A stretch of DNA of 64,000 nucleotides from Micromonospora chokoriensis (GCF_000718555.1 NZ_JOAN01000003.1:186001-250000), one strand, 5' to 3'; positions 23,204 to 32,327 are shown, numbered from the stretch's first letter. Made by a program: numbers and translations. The notes: generated by a model not told the origin, from the sequence alone.

Positions 23204-26200
23204 ATGGTCGAGCGCTTACGCCGGAGACGGACCCAGCGGGTCCTTCTGCGCGGGCTGGTCGCCGCGGTCACACTGTCGCTGCTGGCCACCGGCCCGCTGC
23301 CCGTCACCGCGGCGCAGGCGGCCCCGGTGCCCAGCCCGTCTCCCTCCGCTGACTGGGACGCGCGGCGGTACACGCCCGCGGGCTGCAACACCGCCTCCGC
23401 CGCCGAGGCCGGCAAGGACGGCCCCTGGGCCCGCTGCTTCGCCGTCAGTCTCTCCAGCCAGGACAGCCAGCGACGCCTGAAGACGACGTCCCCGCCGCCG
23501 GGAGCGTTGGGGCCGGCCGACATCAAGTCCGCCTACAAGCTGCCCTCGGGCGGCGCCGGCCAGACCGTGGCCATCGTCGGCGCGTTCGGTTACGCCGCCG
23601 CCGAGGCCGACCTCGCGGTGTTCCGCGCCCACTACGGACTGCCGCCCTGCACCACCGCGAACGGCTGCTTCCGGAAGGTGGATCAGAACGGCGGGACGAA
23701 CTACCCGATCGAGGACGAGGGCTGGTCGATCGAGGCCGCTCTGGACCTGGATGCCGTCTCGTCGGCCTGCCCGAAGTGCAACATCCTGCTCGTCCAGGCC
23801 GACGACAACGGAGGGGAGAACCTCGGCCGTGCCGTCGACACCGCGGTCCGGCTCGGCGCGGTCGCCGTCTCCAACTCGTACGGCGTCCCCGGTGAGAAGC
23901 CGTACCAGAGCTACTTCGCGGCCCACTACGACCACCCGGGCGTCGTCATCACGGTGTCCAGCGGCGACATCGGCAACGTGCAGAGCTACCCGGCGACCCA
24001 CCCGAAGGTGCTGTCGGTCGGCGGCACCCAGCTGACCCGGAACCGCTCCTCGGCCCGTGGCTGGTCGGAGACCGCGTGGACATCGGCGGGCAGCGGCTGC
24101 TCCCTCTACGAGGCGAAGCCGGCGTACCAGGCCGACATCGACACGCGCTGCGATGACAAGCGCGCCAGCGCCGACATCTCCGCCACGGCCGCGCCAGAGT
24201 CCGGCCTGGCCGTCTACAACACCCTCGGCCAGGAGGGCTGGGCCCAGTGGGGCGGAACGTCACTGGCCGCCCCGCTCGTCGCGGCGATGTCCGCGCTGGC
24301 CGGCGATCCGCTACCCGGGACGTACCCGGTGACCTACCCGTACCGCAAGGACAAGGCCGCCGGTCTCTTCGACATCACCCAGGGCTCGAACGGGTACTGC
24401 GGCGACCTGCGGTGCGAGGCCGGCTTCGGCTGGGACGGTCCCACCGGCCTGGGCAGCCCCAACGGGGTCTCCGCGCTCACCCTCGGCCCGGCCGGCGAGA
24501 TCGTCGGAACGGTGACGAGCGGCAAGAACTCGTACGGCAAGCCGGAGGGCCCGCTCGCCGGCGTCTCCGTCACCGTCACCGACTCGACCGGCGCGACGTA
24601 CGACGCGGTGACCGACGAGCAGGGCCGCTACCGCCTGTTCGCCCCGGTCGGCACGTACGACGTGGTGGCCACCGAGTTCGGCTACCAGGCACCACAGCCG
24701 GCCAAGGTCACCGTTGTCGCCAAGACGAGCGTGACCAATAACCTCACGATGACCGCGATGCAGACCCGGCGCGTCACCGGTGTCGTCACCGACGCCTCCG
24801 GGCACGGCTGGCCGATCTACGCCAAGGTCTCTATCGACGGCTACCCGGGCGACGCGGTCTTCACCGACCCGTACACCGGCCGGTACGACGTGGATCTGCC
24901 GATCGGCGACTACGCGCTGCACGTCTCCCCGGTGCAGATGCCGGGGTACGTCACCAGCACGGTGTCCGCCGCAGTCGGTCCCGAGGCCAACGGGGGGTCG
25001 AGCGAGATCCGGAAGAACGTGAAGCTCGCCATCGACGCCTCGACCTGTTCGGCGCCCGGGTACGCCTGGAAGTACCAGGGCCTCAGCTCCGACTTCGCCG
25101 GCTGGGCGAGTGGGCCGAAGGACGGCTGGCGGGTCACCGACGAGTCCGGTGCCGGCCAGACCTGGCGCTTCGACGACCGCGGCAAGCAGGGCAACCTGAC
25201 CGGCGGTCAGGGTGAGTTCGCCGTCATCAATACCTGGGAGCAGTCCGGCGACCTCAACTCGGCCCTGGTCACGCCGTCGATGGATCTGCGCGGCATCACC
25301 AACCCGGTGATCGGTTTCGACACTGACTTCCCTTCCTCCAACTTCGGTGTGCAGAAGGGGTTCGTCGAGCTGAGCCTGGACAACGGGGCGACCTGGAAGG
25401 AGGCGTTCCGCCTCCCGGACGTCGACGTACGCGGGCACCTGGAGATCCCGGTCCCGCAGGCGGCGGGGAAGTCCGGGGTGCAGGCGCGGTTCCGCTACGA
25501 GGGCTCCGCCTCCTACTGGTGGCAGCTGGACAACGCCTTCGTCGGTAGGCGGACGTGTGCCGCCGTGCCGGGCGGGATCATCGCCGGGCAGATCCGGGAC
25601 GACAACACGGGCGGGGCGCTCGTCGGTGCCACCGTCTCGGCCGGCACCGACGTGACGGCGAAGGCCACCAGCCTGGACACGGCCGACGACCCGGCGCTCG
25701 GCGACGGCTTCTACTGGCTCTTCGCCGAGGGTGACGGCCAGGTGCCGATGACCGTGACCGGTCTGCGGTACGCCGACGCCACCGGCAAACTGAAGGTCAA
25801 GAGCGACCGCGTCGTACAGCGGGACTGGCTGCTGGAGAGCGGGCGGCTGACCGTCGACGAGTCGGCGCTGTCCTTCTCGGCCAAGCCAGGTCGCTCCGCC
25901 ACCGGCGACATCCGGCTCACCAACGACGGCGAGCAGCCGATGACGGTCCGGCTGGTCGAGCAGGACCGCGGTTACACAAGCGACGCGAAGCTCGTCGCCG
26001 CCCGCTCGGCGCAGTCGCCGTCGCAGCAGGCGGGGGACGGCAGCGCGTGGGTGAGCATGCCCGACCTGCCGATGCGGGTGGCCGACAACGTGGTCGCCGA
26101 CAACGACGGCACGGTGTACTCGGTGGGCGGCCTCAGCTACGAGTACACCCTGCGAGAGGGGTGGGTCTTCGACCCGCAGGCCCGGACTTGGAACCGGATC

Positions 26201-27103
26201 GCCGACCTGCCCGAGCCGCGCGGCGGTGCCGTAGGCGGCTTCGTCGACGGCAAGCTCTACGTGACCGGCGGCACGAACACGTTGGGCGAGGTGACGAACA
26301 CCACCTTCGCCTACGATCCGATGACCAACAGTTGGTCGCGCCGGGCGAACCTGCCCGTGGGGCTCTACAGCGGCGCGGCGGTGTCGCTCGACGGCAAGCT
26401 GTATGTGGTCTCCGGCTGCGAGGATGCGCGCTGCGGCCCGCCCTCGCAGCGGGTGTACCGCTACGACCCCGACGTCGACCGGTGGACCCCGCTGGCCGAC
26501 TACCCCCAGGGCGCGGCCTTCCTCTCCTGCGGTGCGATCGGCGACGGGCTGATGTGCGCGGGTGGCTACCTACCGGTCCAGCGGGATTCGACCATGGCGG
26601 CGTACCGCTACTTCCCCGAGTCGAACAGTTGGGTGCCGACGACCGGCCTGCCGGCGTCGAACTACGGCATGACGTCCGTCAGCGTCAACGGCAAGCTGCG
26701 GCTGATGGGCGGCAAGACCGGCAACGGGGTCTCGGCCCAGGTGTGGGAGTTCGACGCGGCGACCGGGCTCTGGTCGCGGCTGCTGGACCTTCCCCAGCCC
26801 AGCATGCGGGGCGGTGCCGCCTGCGGCACCTTCCAGGTCGCGGGTCTGGACAAGGTCGAAGACCTGTCCGCGGCCGCGTACCAACTGCCGGGGGCCGAGT
26901 CCTGCATCCGCGGCACCGACGTGTCGTGGCTGTCGGCTAACAAGACCGAGGTGACCATCCCGGCGGGCCGGACCGTCACCGTCCGGGTGTCGGCCGCCGT
27001 TGCCGCCGTCGCCGGGCACGGTGAGTACGCGGCCCGGCTGGCGTTCGAGACGGACACCCCGTACCGGACCGAGCCGGTGTCGGTGGTGCTGAAGACGCGC
27101 TGA
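23204..27103 (+). CDS. Large secreted S53 (sedolisin) peptidase with kelch repeats
   Basis: A 1299-residue exported protease. Signal peptide: RLRRRRTQRVLLRG, hydrophobic VAAVTLSLLATG, cleavage near AAQAA (about residue 40). Sedolisin domain about 105-425: catalytic Glu177 and Asp181 (SIEAALDLD), oxyanion Asp255 (VSSGDIG), nucleophile Ser353 (GGTSLAAPL), and a C-terminal Ca-site-like DITQGSNGYC ... GWDGPTGLG. The usual 180-residue activation prodomain is missing. Then two carboxypeptidase-regulatory-like modules (430-600), a jelly-roll-like domain (615-785), a third regulatory-like module (790-880), an Ig-like strand set, and about five kelch repeats (945-1230). ATG 23204 has GAGGAG 7 nt upstream. 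Confidence 0.9.
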   Translation: MVERLRRRRTQRVLLRGLVAAVTLSLLATGPLPVTAAQAAPVPSPSPSADWDARRYTPAGCNTASAAEAGKDGPWARCFAVSLSSQDSQRRLKTTSPPPGALGPADIKSAYKLPSGGAGQTVAIVGAFGYAAAEADLAVFRAHYGLPPCTTANGCFRKVDQNGGTNYPIEDEGWSIEAALDLDAVSSACPKCNILLVQADDNGGENLGRAVDTAVRLGAVAVSNSYGVPGEKPYQSYFAAHYDHPGVVITVSSGDIGNVQSYPATHPKVLSVGGTQLTRNRSSARGWSETAWTSAGSGCSLYEAKPAYQADIDTRCDDKRASADISATAAPESGLAVYNTLGQEGWAQWGGTSLAAPLVAAMSALAGDPLPGTYPVTYPYRKDKAAGLFDITQGSNGYCGDLRCEAGFGWDGPTGLGSPNGVSALTLGPAGEIVGTVTSGKNSYGKPEGPLAGVSVTVTDSTGATYDAVTDEQGRYRLFAPVGTYDVVATEFGYQAPQPAKVTVVAKTSVTNNLTMTAMQTRRVTGVVTDASGHGWPIYAKVSIDGYPGDAVFTDPYTGRYDVDLPIGDYALHVSPVQMPGYVTSTVSAAVGPEANGGSSEIRKNVKLAIDASTCSAPGYAWKYQGLSSDFAGWASGPKDGWRVTDESGAGQTWRFDDRGKQGNLTGGQGEFAVINTWEQSGDLNSALVTPSMDLRGITNPVIGFDTDFPSSNFGVQKGFVELSLDNGATWKEAFRLPDVDVRGHLEIPVPQAAGKSGVQARFRYEGSASYWWQLDNAFVGRRTCAAVPGGIIAGQIRDDNTGGALVGATVSAGTDVTAKATSLDTADDPALGDGFYWLFAEGDGQVPMTVTGLRYADATGKLKVKSDRVVQRDWLLESGRLTVDESALSFSAKPGRSATGDIRLTNDGEQPMTVRLVEQDRGYTSDAKLVAARSAQSPSQQAGDGSAWVSMPDLPMRVADNVVADNDGTVYSVGGLSYEYTLREGWVFDPQARTWNRIADLPEPRGGAVGGFVDGKLYVTGGTNTLGEVTNTTFAYDPMTNSWSRRANLPVGLYSGAAVSLDGKLYVVSGCEDARCGPPSQRVYRYDPDVDRWTPLADYPQGAAFLSCGAIGDGLMCAGGYLPVQRDSTMAAYRYFPESNSWVPTTGLPASNYGMTSVSVNGKLRLMGGKTGNGVSAQVWEFDAATGLWSRLLDLPQPSMRGGAACGTFQVAGLDKVEDLSAAAYQLPGAESCIRGTDVSWLSANKTEVTIPAGRTVTVRVSAAVAAVAGHGEYAARLAFETDTPYRTEPVSVVLKTR

Positions 27104-27123
27104 CACCCTCAGCGCTGTACCGA

Positions 27124-27163
27124 CCGAGCCCGCCCGGTGGACGACCCCACCGGGCGGGCTCGG
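27124..27163 (+). terminator. Strong hairpin terminator of the S53 peptidase gene
   Basis: Perfect 17-bp arms CCGAGCCCGCCCGGTGG / CCACCGGGCGGGCTCGG with a 6-nt loop, 20 bases after the stop codon and followed by CCGTTTC. Confidence 0.85.
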
Positions 27164-27272
27164 CCGTTTCGGCGGCGCTGACCTGGACGACCGCCGTGAG
27201 TCGGGGCCACGGTCCGGGCGGCAGGTGACTGGCCGGTAACCTGTGATCCCGGCCACGGACGATGGGAGCGAC

Positions 27273-28895
27273 ATGACGGAGCGGATCGAGGGTCACGGCG
27301 GCGAGTTGGCGCTCGCGGCACTACGCGCGCACGGCGTACGGGAGATGTTCACGCTCTCCGGCGGGCACGTCTTCCCGCTCTACGACGCCGCGTACAAGAC
27401 CGACTTCCCGATCTACGACGTCCGGCACGAGCAGTCCGCGGTCTTCGCCGCCGAGGCGGTGGCCAAGTTGCAGCGCCGCCCCGGCCTCGCCGTGCTCACC
27501 GCCGGGCCCGGTGTCACCAACGGCATCTCCGGTCTGACCAGCGCGTTCTTCAACGCCTCCCCGGTGCTGGTGCTCGGCGGCCGGGCGCCCGCGTTCCGCT
27601 GGGGCTCCGGCAGCCTCCAGGAGATGGACCACCTGCCGCTTGTCGCCCCGGTCACCAAGCACGCCGAGACGGTGTTCAGCACCGACGACATCCCGCGCGC
27701 GGTGGGTGCCGCGCTCAACGCCGCGCTCACTCCGCACCGTGGCCCGGCCTTCCTCGACTTTCCGTTGGAGACGGTCTTCTCGGTCGCCGAGACCGACCTG
27801 CCCGCCGTGACCGGCGTCGACCCGATCGCGCCGGATCCGGAGGAGGTCGGTCGCGCCGCGATGCTCATCGCCGGGGCGCAGCGACCGGTCATCATCGCCG
27901 GCTCCGACGTGTACGCGGGCGACGCGGTCGCCGCCCTGCGCGAGGCCGCCGAGGCGCTACAGGTGCCGGTCTTCACCAACGGCATGGGTCGCGGCTCGCT
28001 CCCGCCGACGCACCCGCTCGCGTTCGCCAAGGCCCGCCGGGCCGCGCTCTCCGGCGCCGACGTGGTCGTGGTGGTGGGCACCCCGCTGGACTTCCGGCTC
28101 AGCTTCGGTGACTTCGGTGACGCCAAGGTGGTGCACATCGTCGACGCGCCCAGCCAGCGGGCGACGCACGTGCAGCCGGCCGCCGCCCCCGCCGGCGACC
28201 TGCGCCTGATCCTCTCCGCGCTGGCCGACCACTCCGGCGACCGGGCCGACCACGCCGACTGGATCGCCGACCTGCGCGTCGCCGAAGACGCGGCGAAGGC
28301 GCGCGACGCCGCGGAGATGGCCGCCGAGACCGACCCGATCCGCCCGGCCCGGATCTACGGCGAGCTGCGTCGGGTGCTGGCCCCGGACGCGATCACCATC
28401 GGCGACGGCGGCGACTTCGTGTCGTACGCCGGGCGGTACCTGGAGCCGGCGCAGCCGGGCACCTGGTTGGACCCGGGCCCGTACGGCTGCCTGGGCACCG
28501 GCATGGGTTACGCGATGGGCGCCCGGGTCAGTCACCCGGACCGGCAGATCTGCGTGCTGATGGGCGACGGCGCGGCCGGCTTCTCGCTGATGGATGTCGA
28601 GTCGCTGGTCCGTCAGAAGCTGCCGGTGGTGATCGTGGTCGGCAACAACGGCATCTGGGGGCTGGAGAAGCACCCGATGCGTGCCATGTACGGCTACGAC
28701 GTGGCCGCCGACCTGCAGCCGGAGCTGCGCTACGACACGGTGGTCAGCGCGCTCGGCGGAGCGGGGGAGACGGTCGCCAAGGCAGCCGATCTTGGCCCGG
28801 CGCTGCAGCGCGCGTTCGACTCCGGAGTGCCGTACCTGGTGAACGTGCTCACCGACCCGACCGACGCGTACCCCCGGTCGTCGAACCTGGCCTGA
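27273..28895 (+). CDS. Thiamine diphosphate-dependent enzyme, acetolactate synthase-like
   Basis: A 540-residue ThDP enzyme with three domains. PYR domain: VREMFTLSGGHVFPLYDAAYKTDFPIYDVRHEQSAVFAAEA, with the catalytic Glu in RHEQSA, and LTAGPGVTNGISGL. Middle domain: AAMLIAGAQRPVIIAGSDVYAGDAVAAL ... VVVVVGTPLDFRL. PP domain: the metal motif GDGAAGFSLMDVESLVRQKLPVVIVVGNN (GDG-x25-NN). It resembles acetolactate synthase and oxalyl-CoA decarboxylase-type proteins, but no regulatory subunit or ilvC is nearby, so its reaction is uncertain. ATG 27273 has GGGAG 5 nt upstream. Confidence 0.85.
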   Translation: MTERIEGHGGELALAALRAHGVREMFTLSGGHVFPLYDAAYKTDFPIYDVRHEQSAVFAAEAVAKLQRRPGLAVLTAGPGVTNGISGLTSAFFNASPVLVLGGRAPAFRWGSGSLQEMDHLPLVAPVTKHAETVFSTDDIPRAVGAALNAALTPHRGPAFLDFPLETVFSVAETDLPAVTGVDPIAPDPEEVGRAAMLIAGAQRPVIIAGSDVYAGDAVAALREAAEALQVPVFTNGMGRGSLPPTHPLAFAKARRAALSGADVVVVVGTPLDFRLSFGDFGDAKVVHIVDAPSQRATHVQPAAAPAGDLRLILSALADHSGDRADHADWIADLRVAEDAAKARDAAEMAAETDPIRPARIYGELRRVLAPDAITIGDGGDFVSYAGRYLEPAQPGTWLDPGPYGCLGTGMGYAMGARVSHPDRQICVLMGDGAAGFSLMDVESLVRQKLPVVIVVGNNGIWGLEKHPMRAMYGYDVAADLQPELRYDTVVSALGGAGETVAKAADLGPALQRAFDSGVPYLVNVLTDPTDAYPRSSNLA

Positions 28896-28906
28896 GTCGC
28901 AGCTGT

Positions 28907-28939
28907 CGCCGCCGTCGCCCTGCCCGGGCGGCGGCGGCG
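28907..28939. terminator. Bidirectional hairpin
   Basis: CGCCGCCGTCGCCC / GGGCGGCGGCGGCG, 14-bp arms with one G-T wobble and a 5-nt loop, between convergent genes ending at 28895 and 28959. The adjoining stretch 28936-28971 carries a short direct repeat, GCGCGTTCACACCTCGG then GCGTTCACACCTCGG, which spans the 3' end of the reverse gene. Confidence 0.6.
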
Positions 28940-28958
28940 CGTTCACACCTCGGCGCGT

Positions 28959-29375
28959 TCACACCTCGGGGCGGTCACCCTCGCGCGGCGGCTCGCCGTC
29001 GCGGCGGCGCAGGTCGTCCTCGCGTCGACGCAGGTCTTCTTCCCAGCGGCGGAACAGCTCCTGGTCCTGCTGCTGGGCGCGCTCCTGCACGGAGCGGAGG
29101 AACTCCGGGTCGTCGTCGGGGGCGACCGGCCGGGGGCGCTGCCGCTCGGTGGTGCCGATCCCGCCCGGCCAGCCCTTGCGGGCACCCGGGTTGGGCTCCC
29201 GGCCGGCGACGAACCAGGCGATCGAGCCGACCAGCGGGAAGAACAAGATGATCAGCACCCAGGCGATCCGGGGGAGGGCGCGGATCTGACCCTCCTCGGC
29301 GGAGAGGCAGCTGATCAGCGCGCAGACGGCGAGGACAATCTGCACCAGGAAGAGGAGAACGTACAGCCGGGCCAT
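28959..29375 (-). CDS. PLD-nuclease N-terminal (PLDc_N) domain membrane protein
   Basis: A 138-residue protein. Residues 1-60 match the PLDc_N membrane module: LYVLLFLVQIVLAVCALISCLS, a short acidic link with E-x-x-IRALPRIAWVLIILFFPLVGSIAWFVAGR. The rest is a charged, Arg/Glu/Asp-rich coiled tail (FRRWEEDLRRREDDLRRRDGEPPRE). No catalytic HKD motif is present, so it is not itself a phospholipase. ATG 29375 matches the family N-terminus; an upstream GTG at 29393 would add six residues. Confidence 0.75.
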   Translation of the reverse strand: MARLYVLLFLVQIVLAVCALISCLSAEEGQIRALPRIAWVLIILFFPLVGSIAWFVAGREPNPGARKGWPGGIGTTERQRPRPVAPDDDPEFLRSVQERAQQQDQELFRRWEEDLRRREDDLRRRDGEPPREGDRPEV

Positions 29376-29402
29376 CCACCCATCATGGCGCACCGATGCG
29401 CG

Positions 29403-29708
29403 TCACCACAGTCCGCGGATCACCAGCAGCACTCCCAGTAACGCAAGCGCCACGGTGCCCACCGTGGCCAGGGGCAGTGTCCGCCCGCCGGTGCGGGCCG
29501 GACCGGTGCCGGTGCCGCGTGGCCAACAGAGCACCAGCAGGGCGCCCCACACCAGCACGATGACACCGGCGATCAGCGCCCCGGTCGGGTCGCCGGTCGA
29601 CGCCAGCCGGACGGCGAGCGCGGTCACCACGGTCACCGTGAGCAGGGTGCGCCGCCAGGCCAGCCGGGTGCGTTCCGGTTGTAGCCCCGGGTCGCGTCCG
29701 CTGCTCAC
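29403..29708 (-). CDS. DUF202 family membrane protein
   Basis: A 101-residue protein with the DUF202 opening LQPERTRLAWRRTLLTVTVVTALAVRL (the E-R-T-x-L-A-W-x-R-T signature) and three transmembrane helices, the last being VGTVALALLGVLLVIRGLW. Its GTG overlaps the stop of the preceding DUF202 gene by 4 bases, so both are co-translated. Pairs of DUF202 proteins of different length are common in actinobacteria. Function unknown. Confidence 0.8.
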   Translation of the reverse strand: MSSGRDPGLQPERTRLAWRRTLLTVTVVTALAVRLASTGDPTGALIAGVIVLVWGALLVLCWPRGTGTGPARTGGRTLPLATVGTVALALLGVLLVIRGLW

Positions 29709-30097
29709 CGCCCGCCGATCGCCCGCAGCAGGACAGCGACCACCAGCAGCACCGCCCCCGCGCCGACGGCGAGGGCGAGGATGGCGGGGAACCGGGACGC
29801 GGGCAGCTCCCGACCGAGCCGGATGGCCCGCTCGGTACGGGCCCAGTGGTCCACTGCGCGGATCGCCACCGCCGCGCCGAGCAGCAGCAGCGCCACCGCG
29901 ATCACCTCCCGCAGGTGGCTCATCGGCAGCGGCGGCAGGAACTGCGCGGCGGCCAACCCGCCGCCGACCAGCGCCAACCCGGTGCGTAGCCAGGCGAGGA
30001 AGGTCCGTTCGTTGGCCAGCGAGAAGCGGTAGTCGGGCCGTTCGCCGACCGAGCCCGACTCGGCCGGGTCGAACCACCGCCTGATCGTCTTCCACAC
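29705..30097 (-). CDS. DUF202 / YidH-like membrane protein
   Basis: A 130-residue protein with a short cytoplasmic N-terminus (WKTIRRWFDPAESGSVGERPDYRFS), then the family signature LANERTFLAWLRTGLALVGGGLAAAQFL and two further helices (VIAVALLLLGAAVAIRAVDHW and AILALAVGAGAVLLVVAVLL). GTG 30097 is chosen from the frame and family length; ribosome site is weak. It precedes and overlaps the shorter DUF202 gene. The GNAT gene at 30139 is divergent, 41 bases away. Confidence 0.75.
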   Translation of the reverse strand: MWKTIRRWFDPAESGSVGERPDYRFSLANERTFLAWLRTGLALVGGGLAAAQFLPPLPMSHLREVIAVALLLLGAAVAIRAVDHWARTERAIRLGRELPASRFPAILALAVGAGAVLLVVAVLLRAIGGR

Positions 30098-30126
30098 GGT
30101 GTCGATTATTCGCTTCCCTCCCCACT

Positions 30127-30138
30127 TAGCCTGGGCCG
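30127..30138 (+). promoter_or_regulatory. -10 box of a leaderless GNAT transcript
   Basis: TAGCCT (30127-30132) lies 6 nt before the GTG start at 30139, so transcription should begin at or next to the start codon. There is no Shine-Dalgarno upstream of this GTG, which fits a leaderless mRNA. A matching -35 is not clear. Confidence 0.5.
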
Positions 30139-30936
30139 GTGACTGATCTCGACGCAATGACGCTGCGTGCCGCCTATGACAACCAGATCCGCCCGGAGAT
30201 CCCCGACCCGATCCCGGCCGGGGTGACCGTGGAGCGGGACGGGCCGCTGGTCCGCATCATCGGGCTCGACGCCGGTGGTTTCCTGACCTATCGCGACCTG
30301 GGCGGGTTGACCGGGGACGCGCTGGACGAGCTGATCGCCCGGCAGGTGCGCTACTTCCGCGAGCGCGGCATGTCGGTCGAGTGGAAGCTCAACGAACACG
30401 ACGAGCCGGCTGACCTCGCGGACCGCCTGCGCGCCGCCGGCTTCGTACCGGAGGACCGGGAGACCGTCGTGGTCGGGCCGGTCGCGCCGCTGGCCGCCGC
30501 GCTGCCTGTGGTTCCCGAGGGGGTACGCCTGCGTGAGGTGACCTCCCGGGCCGACCTGGAGCGGATCGCCGCCATGGAGGAGGAGGTCTGGCAGGAGGAC
30601 CGCTCGCACCTCGTGTGGGGTCTGGCCAAGGAGATCGACGCCGACCCAAACTCGATCACCGTGGTGGTGGCCGAGGTGGACGGGGTGGTGGTGAGCGCCG
30701 GCTGGGTGCGGTTCCTGGCGAACACCGGCTTCGCCACGCTCTGGGGTGGCTCGACGCTGGCGCAGTGGCGGCGCAAGGGCATCTACCGGGCGTTGGTCAA
30801 CTACCGGGCCCGGCTGGCCGAGCAGCGGGGTCGCACGCTCATCCAGGTCGACTGCTCCGAGGACAGCCGGCCGATCCTCCAGCGACTCGGCCTCGTCGCG
30901 GTCACCACGACCACCCCGTACGTCTACACTCCGTGA
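30139..30936 (+). CDS. GNAT family N-acetyltransferase
   Basis: A 265-residue protein. Residues 40-110 form a first, degenerate GNAT-like half (LVRIIGLDAGGFLTYRDLGG ... YFRERGMSVEWKLNEHDEPADLADRLRAAGF). Residues 125-260 form the active half: VRLREVTSRADLERIAAMEEEVW, ITVVVAEVDGVVVSAGWVRFL, and the acetyl-CoA loop STLAQWRRKGIYRALVNYRARLAEQRG (R-R-K-G variant). The end is VDCSEDSRPILQRLGLVAV. Acceptor unknown. A small gene of unknown function follows within 3 bases. Confidence 0.8.
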   Translation: MTDLDAMTLRAAYDNQIRPEIPDPIPAGVTVERDGPLVRIIGLDAGGFLTYRDLGGLTGDALDELIARQVRYFRERGMSVEWKLNEHDEPADLADRLRAAGFVPEDRETVVVGPVAPLAAALPVVPEGVRLREVTSRADLERIAAMEEEVWQEDRSHLVWGLAKEIDADPNSITVVVAEVDGVVVSAGWVRFLANTGFATLWGGSTLAQWRRKGIYRALVNYRARLAEQRGRTLIQVDCSEDSRPILQRLGLVAVTTTTPYVYTP

Positions 30937-30938
30937 TC

Positions 30939-31346
30939 ATGGAGCAGCGGTTGACGGACGAGGAGCGGCTGACCCTCAAGACCGGTGCCTTCGGCGCGGT
31001 CTTCCTGGTCTCCAACGCCGACCCGGGCGTCCTGGGGGTGATCCGGGAGAGCATCGCCGCGTCCGGCGCGCTCGCCGATGCCAGTGGCACGGTCAAGGAG
31101 GCGCTGACCACCGGCCCGCTGCCGAGCCTGCCCCGAGACTCGCAGTTGGAGATCGAGTCGGTGGTGCTGCCGGCGCTGGGGCAGGCGGTGCGGATCCTGC
31201 GGGAGAAGTCGCCGCAGGAGGTGGAGGCGTACCGCTCGCTGGTGTTGGCCGCCGCGGACCGGGTGGCCCGGGCGCACGACGGGGTGGCCCCCGTCGAGGC
31301 GGCAGCCATCGACCAGATCCGGGTCGCGCTGGCCGAGCCGGCCTGA
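30939..31346 (+). CDS. Conserved hypothetical protein
   Basis: A 135-residue soluble, mostly helical protein: MEQRLTDEERLTLKTGAFGAVFLVSNADPG, then GTVKEALTTGPLPSLPRDSQLEIESVVLPALGQAVRILREKSPQEVEAYRSLVLAAADRVARAH. No named domain is recognised. ATG 30939 lies 2 bases past the stop of the GNAT gene, and an in-frame GTG at 30933 would overlap it in the GTGA manner, so the two genes are a unit. The etf genes follow after 187 bases with their own leader. Confidence 0.65.
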   Translation: MEQRLTDEERLTLKTGAFGAVFLVSNADPGVLGVIRESIAASGALADASGTVKEALTTGPLPSLPRDSQLEIESVVLPALGQAVRILREKSPQEVEAYRSLVLAAADRVARAHDGVAPVEAAAIDQIRVALAEPA

Positions 31347-31398
31347 CCGTCCGCGCGTCGGTGAGCTGTGTCACTCTGAGTGCCGCAGGAGCGCAACC

Positions 31399-31410
31399 TA
31401 CTGGCAGGTA
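31399..31410. promoter_or_regulatory. Palindrome upstream of etfBA
   Basis: TACTGGCAGGTA, within a wider ACC..GGTAAC context, is an imperfect inverted repeat 124 bases before etfB. Sites of the form TTAC(T/C)GGC(A/G)GGTAA occur upstream of fatty acid catabolism genes in actinobacteria and bind TetR-type repressors. The match is partial and no regulator is encoded next to it. Confidence 0.3.
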
Positions 31411-31533
31411 ACATTGCGCCGTGGGCAACTGCACAACAGCCCACGGTTGACCTGGCGTCGACCTACGGGTGACGCTGCGCCCCAGACCGGGCGAGCGAAT
31501 CGCAACACCACACAGGAGGGTCGTCGAAGCGCG

Positions 31534-32313
31534 ATGAACATCGTCGTACTCGTCAAGCAGGTGCCTGATTCGGGCGCGGACCGCAACCTGCGCAATGACG
31601 ACAACACCGTCGACCGTGGTTCGGCGAACAACGTGATCAACGAGATGGACGAGTACGCCATCGAGGAGGCCCTCAAGATCAAGGAGGCCCACGGCGGCGA
31701 GGTCACCATCCTGACCATGGGTCCGGACCGGGCGACCGAGTCGATCCGCAAGGCGCTCTCCATGGGCCCGGACAAGGCCGTGCACGTGCTGGACGACGCC
31801 CTGCACGGCTCCTGCGCCGTGGCCACCTCCAAGGTGCTCGCCGCCGCTCTCGGTCAGCTCGGTGCCGACCTGGTCATCTGCGGCGCCGAGTCCACCGACG
31901 GCCGCGTCCAGGTCATGCCGCACATGATCGCCGAGCGGCTGGGCGTCGCGGCGCTCACCGGTGCCCGCAAGCTCACCGTCGATGGCGCGACGCTTACCGT
32001 CGAGCGGCAGACCGAGGAGGGCTACGAGGTCGTCACCGCCTCCACCCCGGCCGTGGTCTCCGTCTGGGACACGATCAACGAGCCGCGCTACCCCTCCTTC
32101 AAGGGCATCATGGCCGCCAAGAAGAAGCCGGTGCAGACGCTCTCGCTTGCCGCTCTCGGCGTCGCGTCCGACGAGGTGGGCTTCGACGGTGCCACCAGCG
32201 CCGTCGTCGAGCACACCAAGCGCCCGCCGCGCTCCGGCGGCGCCAAGATCACTGATGAGGGCGAGGGCGGCGTCAAGCTGGTCGAGTTCCTCGCCACCGA
32301 GAAGTTCGTGTGA
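31534..32313 (+). CDS. etfB: Electron transfer flavoprotein beta subunit
   Basis: A 259-residue protein starting MNIVVLVKQVPDSGADRNLR, with NEMDEYAIEEALKIKEAHGGEVTILTMGP and the family pattern VLAAALGQLGADLVICGAESTDG, then MPHMIAERLGVAALTGARKL. The beta subunit binds AMP and, with EtfA, passes electrons from acyl-CoA and other dehydrogenases to the respiratory chain. AGGAGGG lies 13 nt before ATG 31534. EtfA follows after 14 bases. Confidence 0.95.
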   Translation: MNIVVLVKQVPDSGADRNLRNDDNTVDRGSANNVINEMDEYAIEEALKIKEAHGGEVTILTMGPDRATESIRKALSMGPDKAVHVLDDALHGSCAVATSKVLAAALGQLGADLVICGAESTDGRVQVMPHMIAERLGVAALTGARKLTVDGATLTVERQTEEGYEVVTASTPAVVSVWDTINEPRYPSFKGIMAAKKKPVQTLSLAALGVASDEVGFDGATSAVVEHTKRPPRSGGAKITDEGEGGVKLVEFLATEKFV

Positions 32314-32327
32314 GAGGGGGATCTGAC

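Noticed and set aside
28936..28971. Short direct repeat GCGTTCACACCTCGG at the end of the PLDc_N gene
   Set aside because: Two copies of about 15 bp only; likely a slip duplication, with no sign of a mobile element or attachment site.
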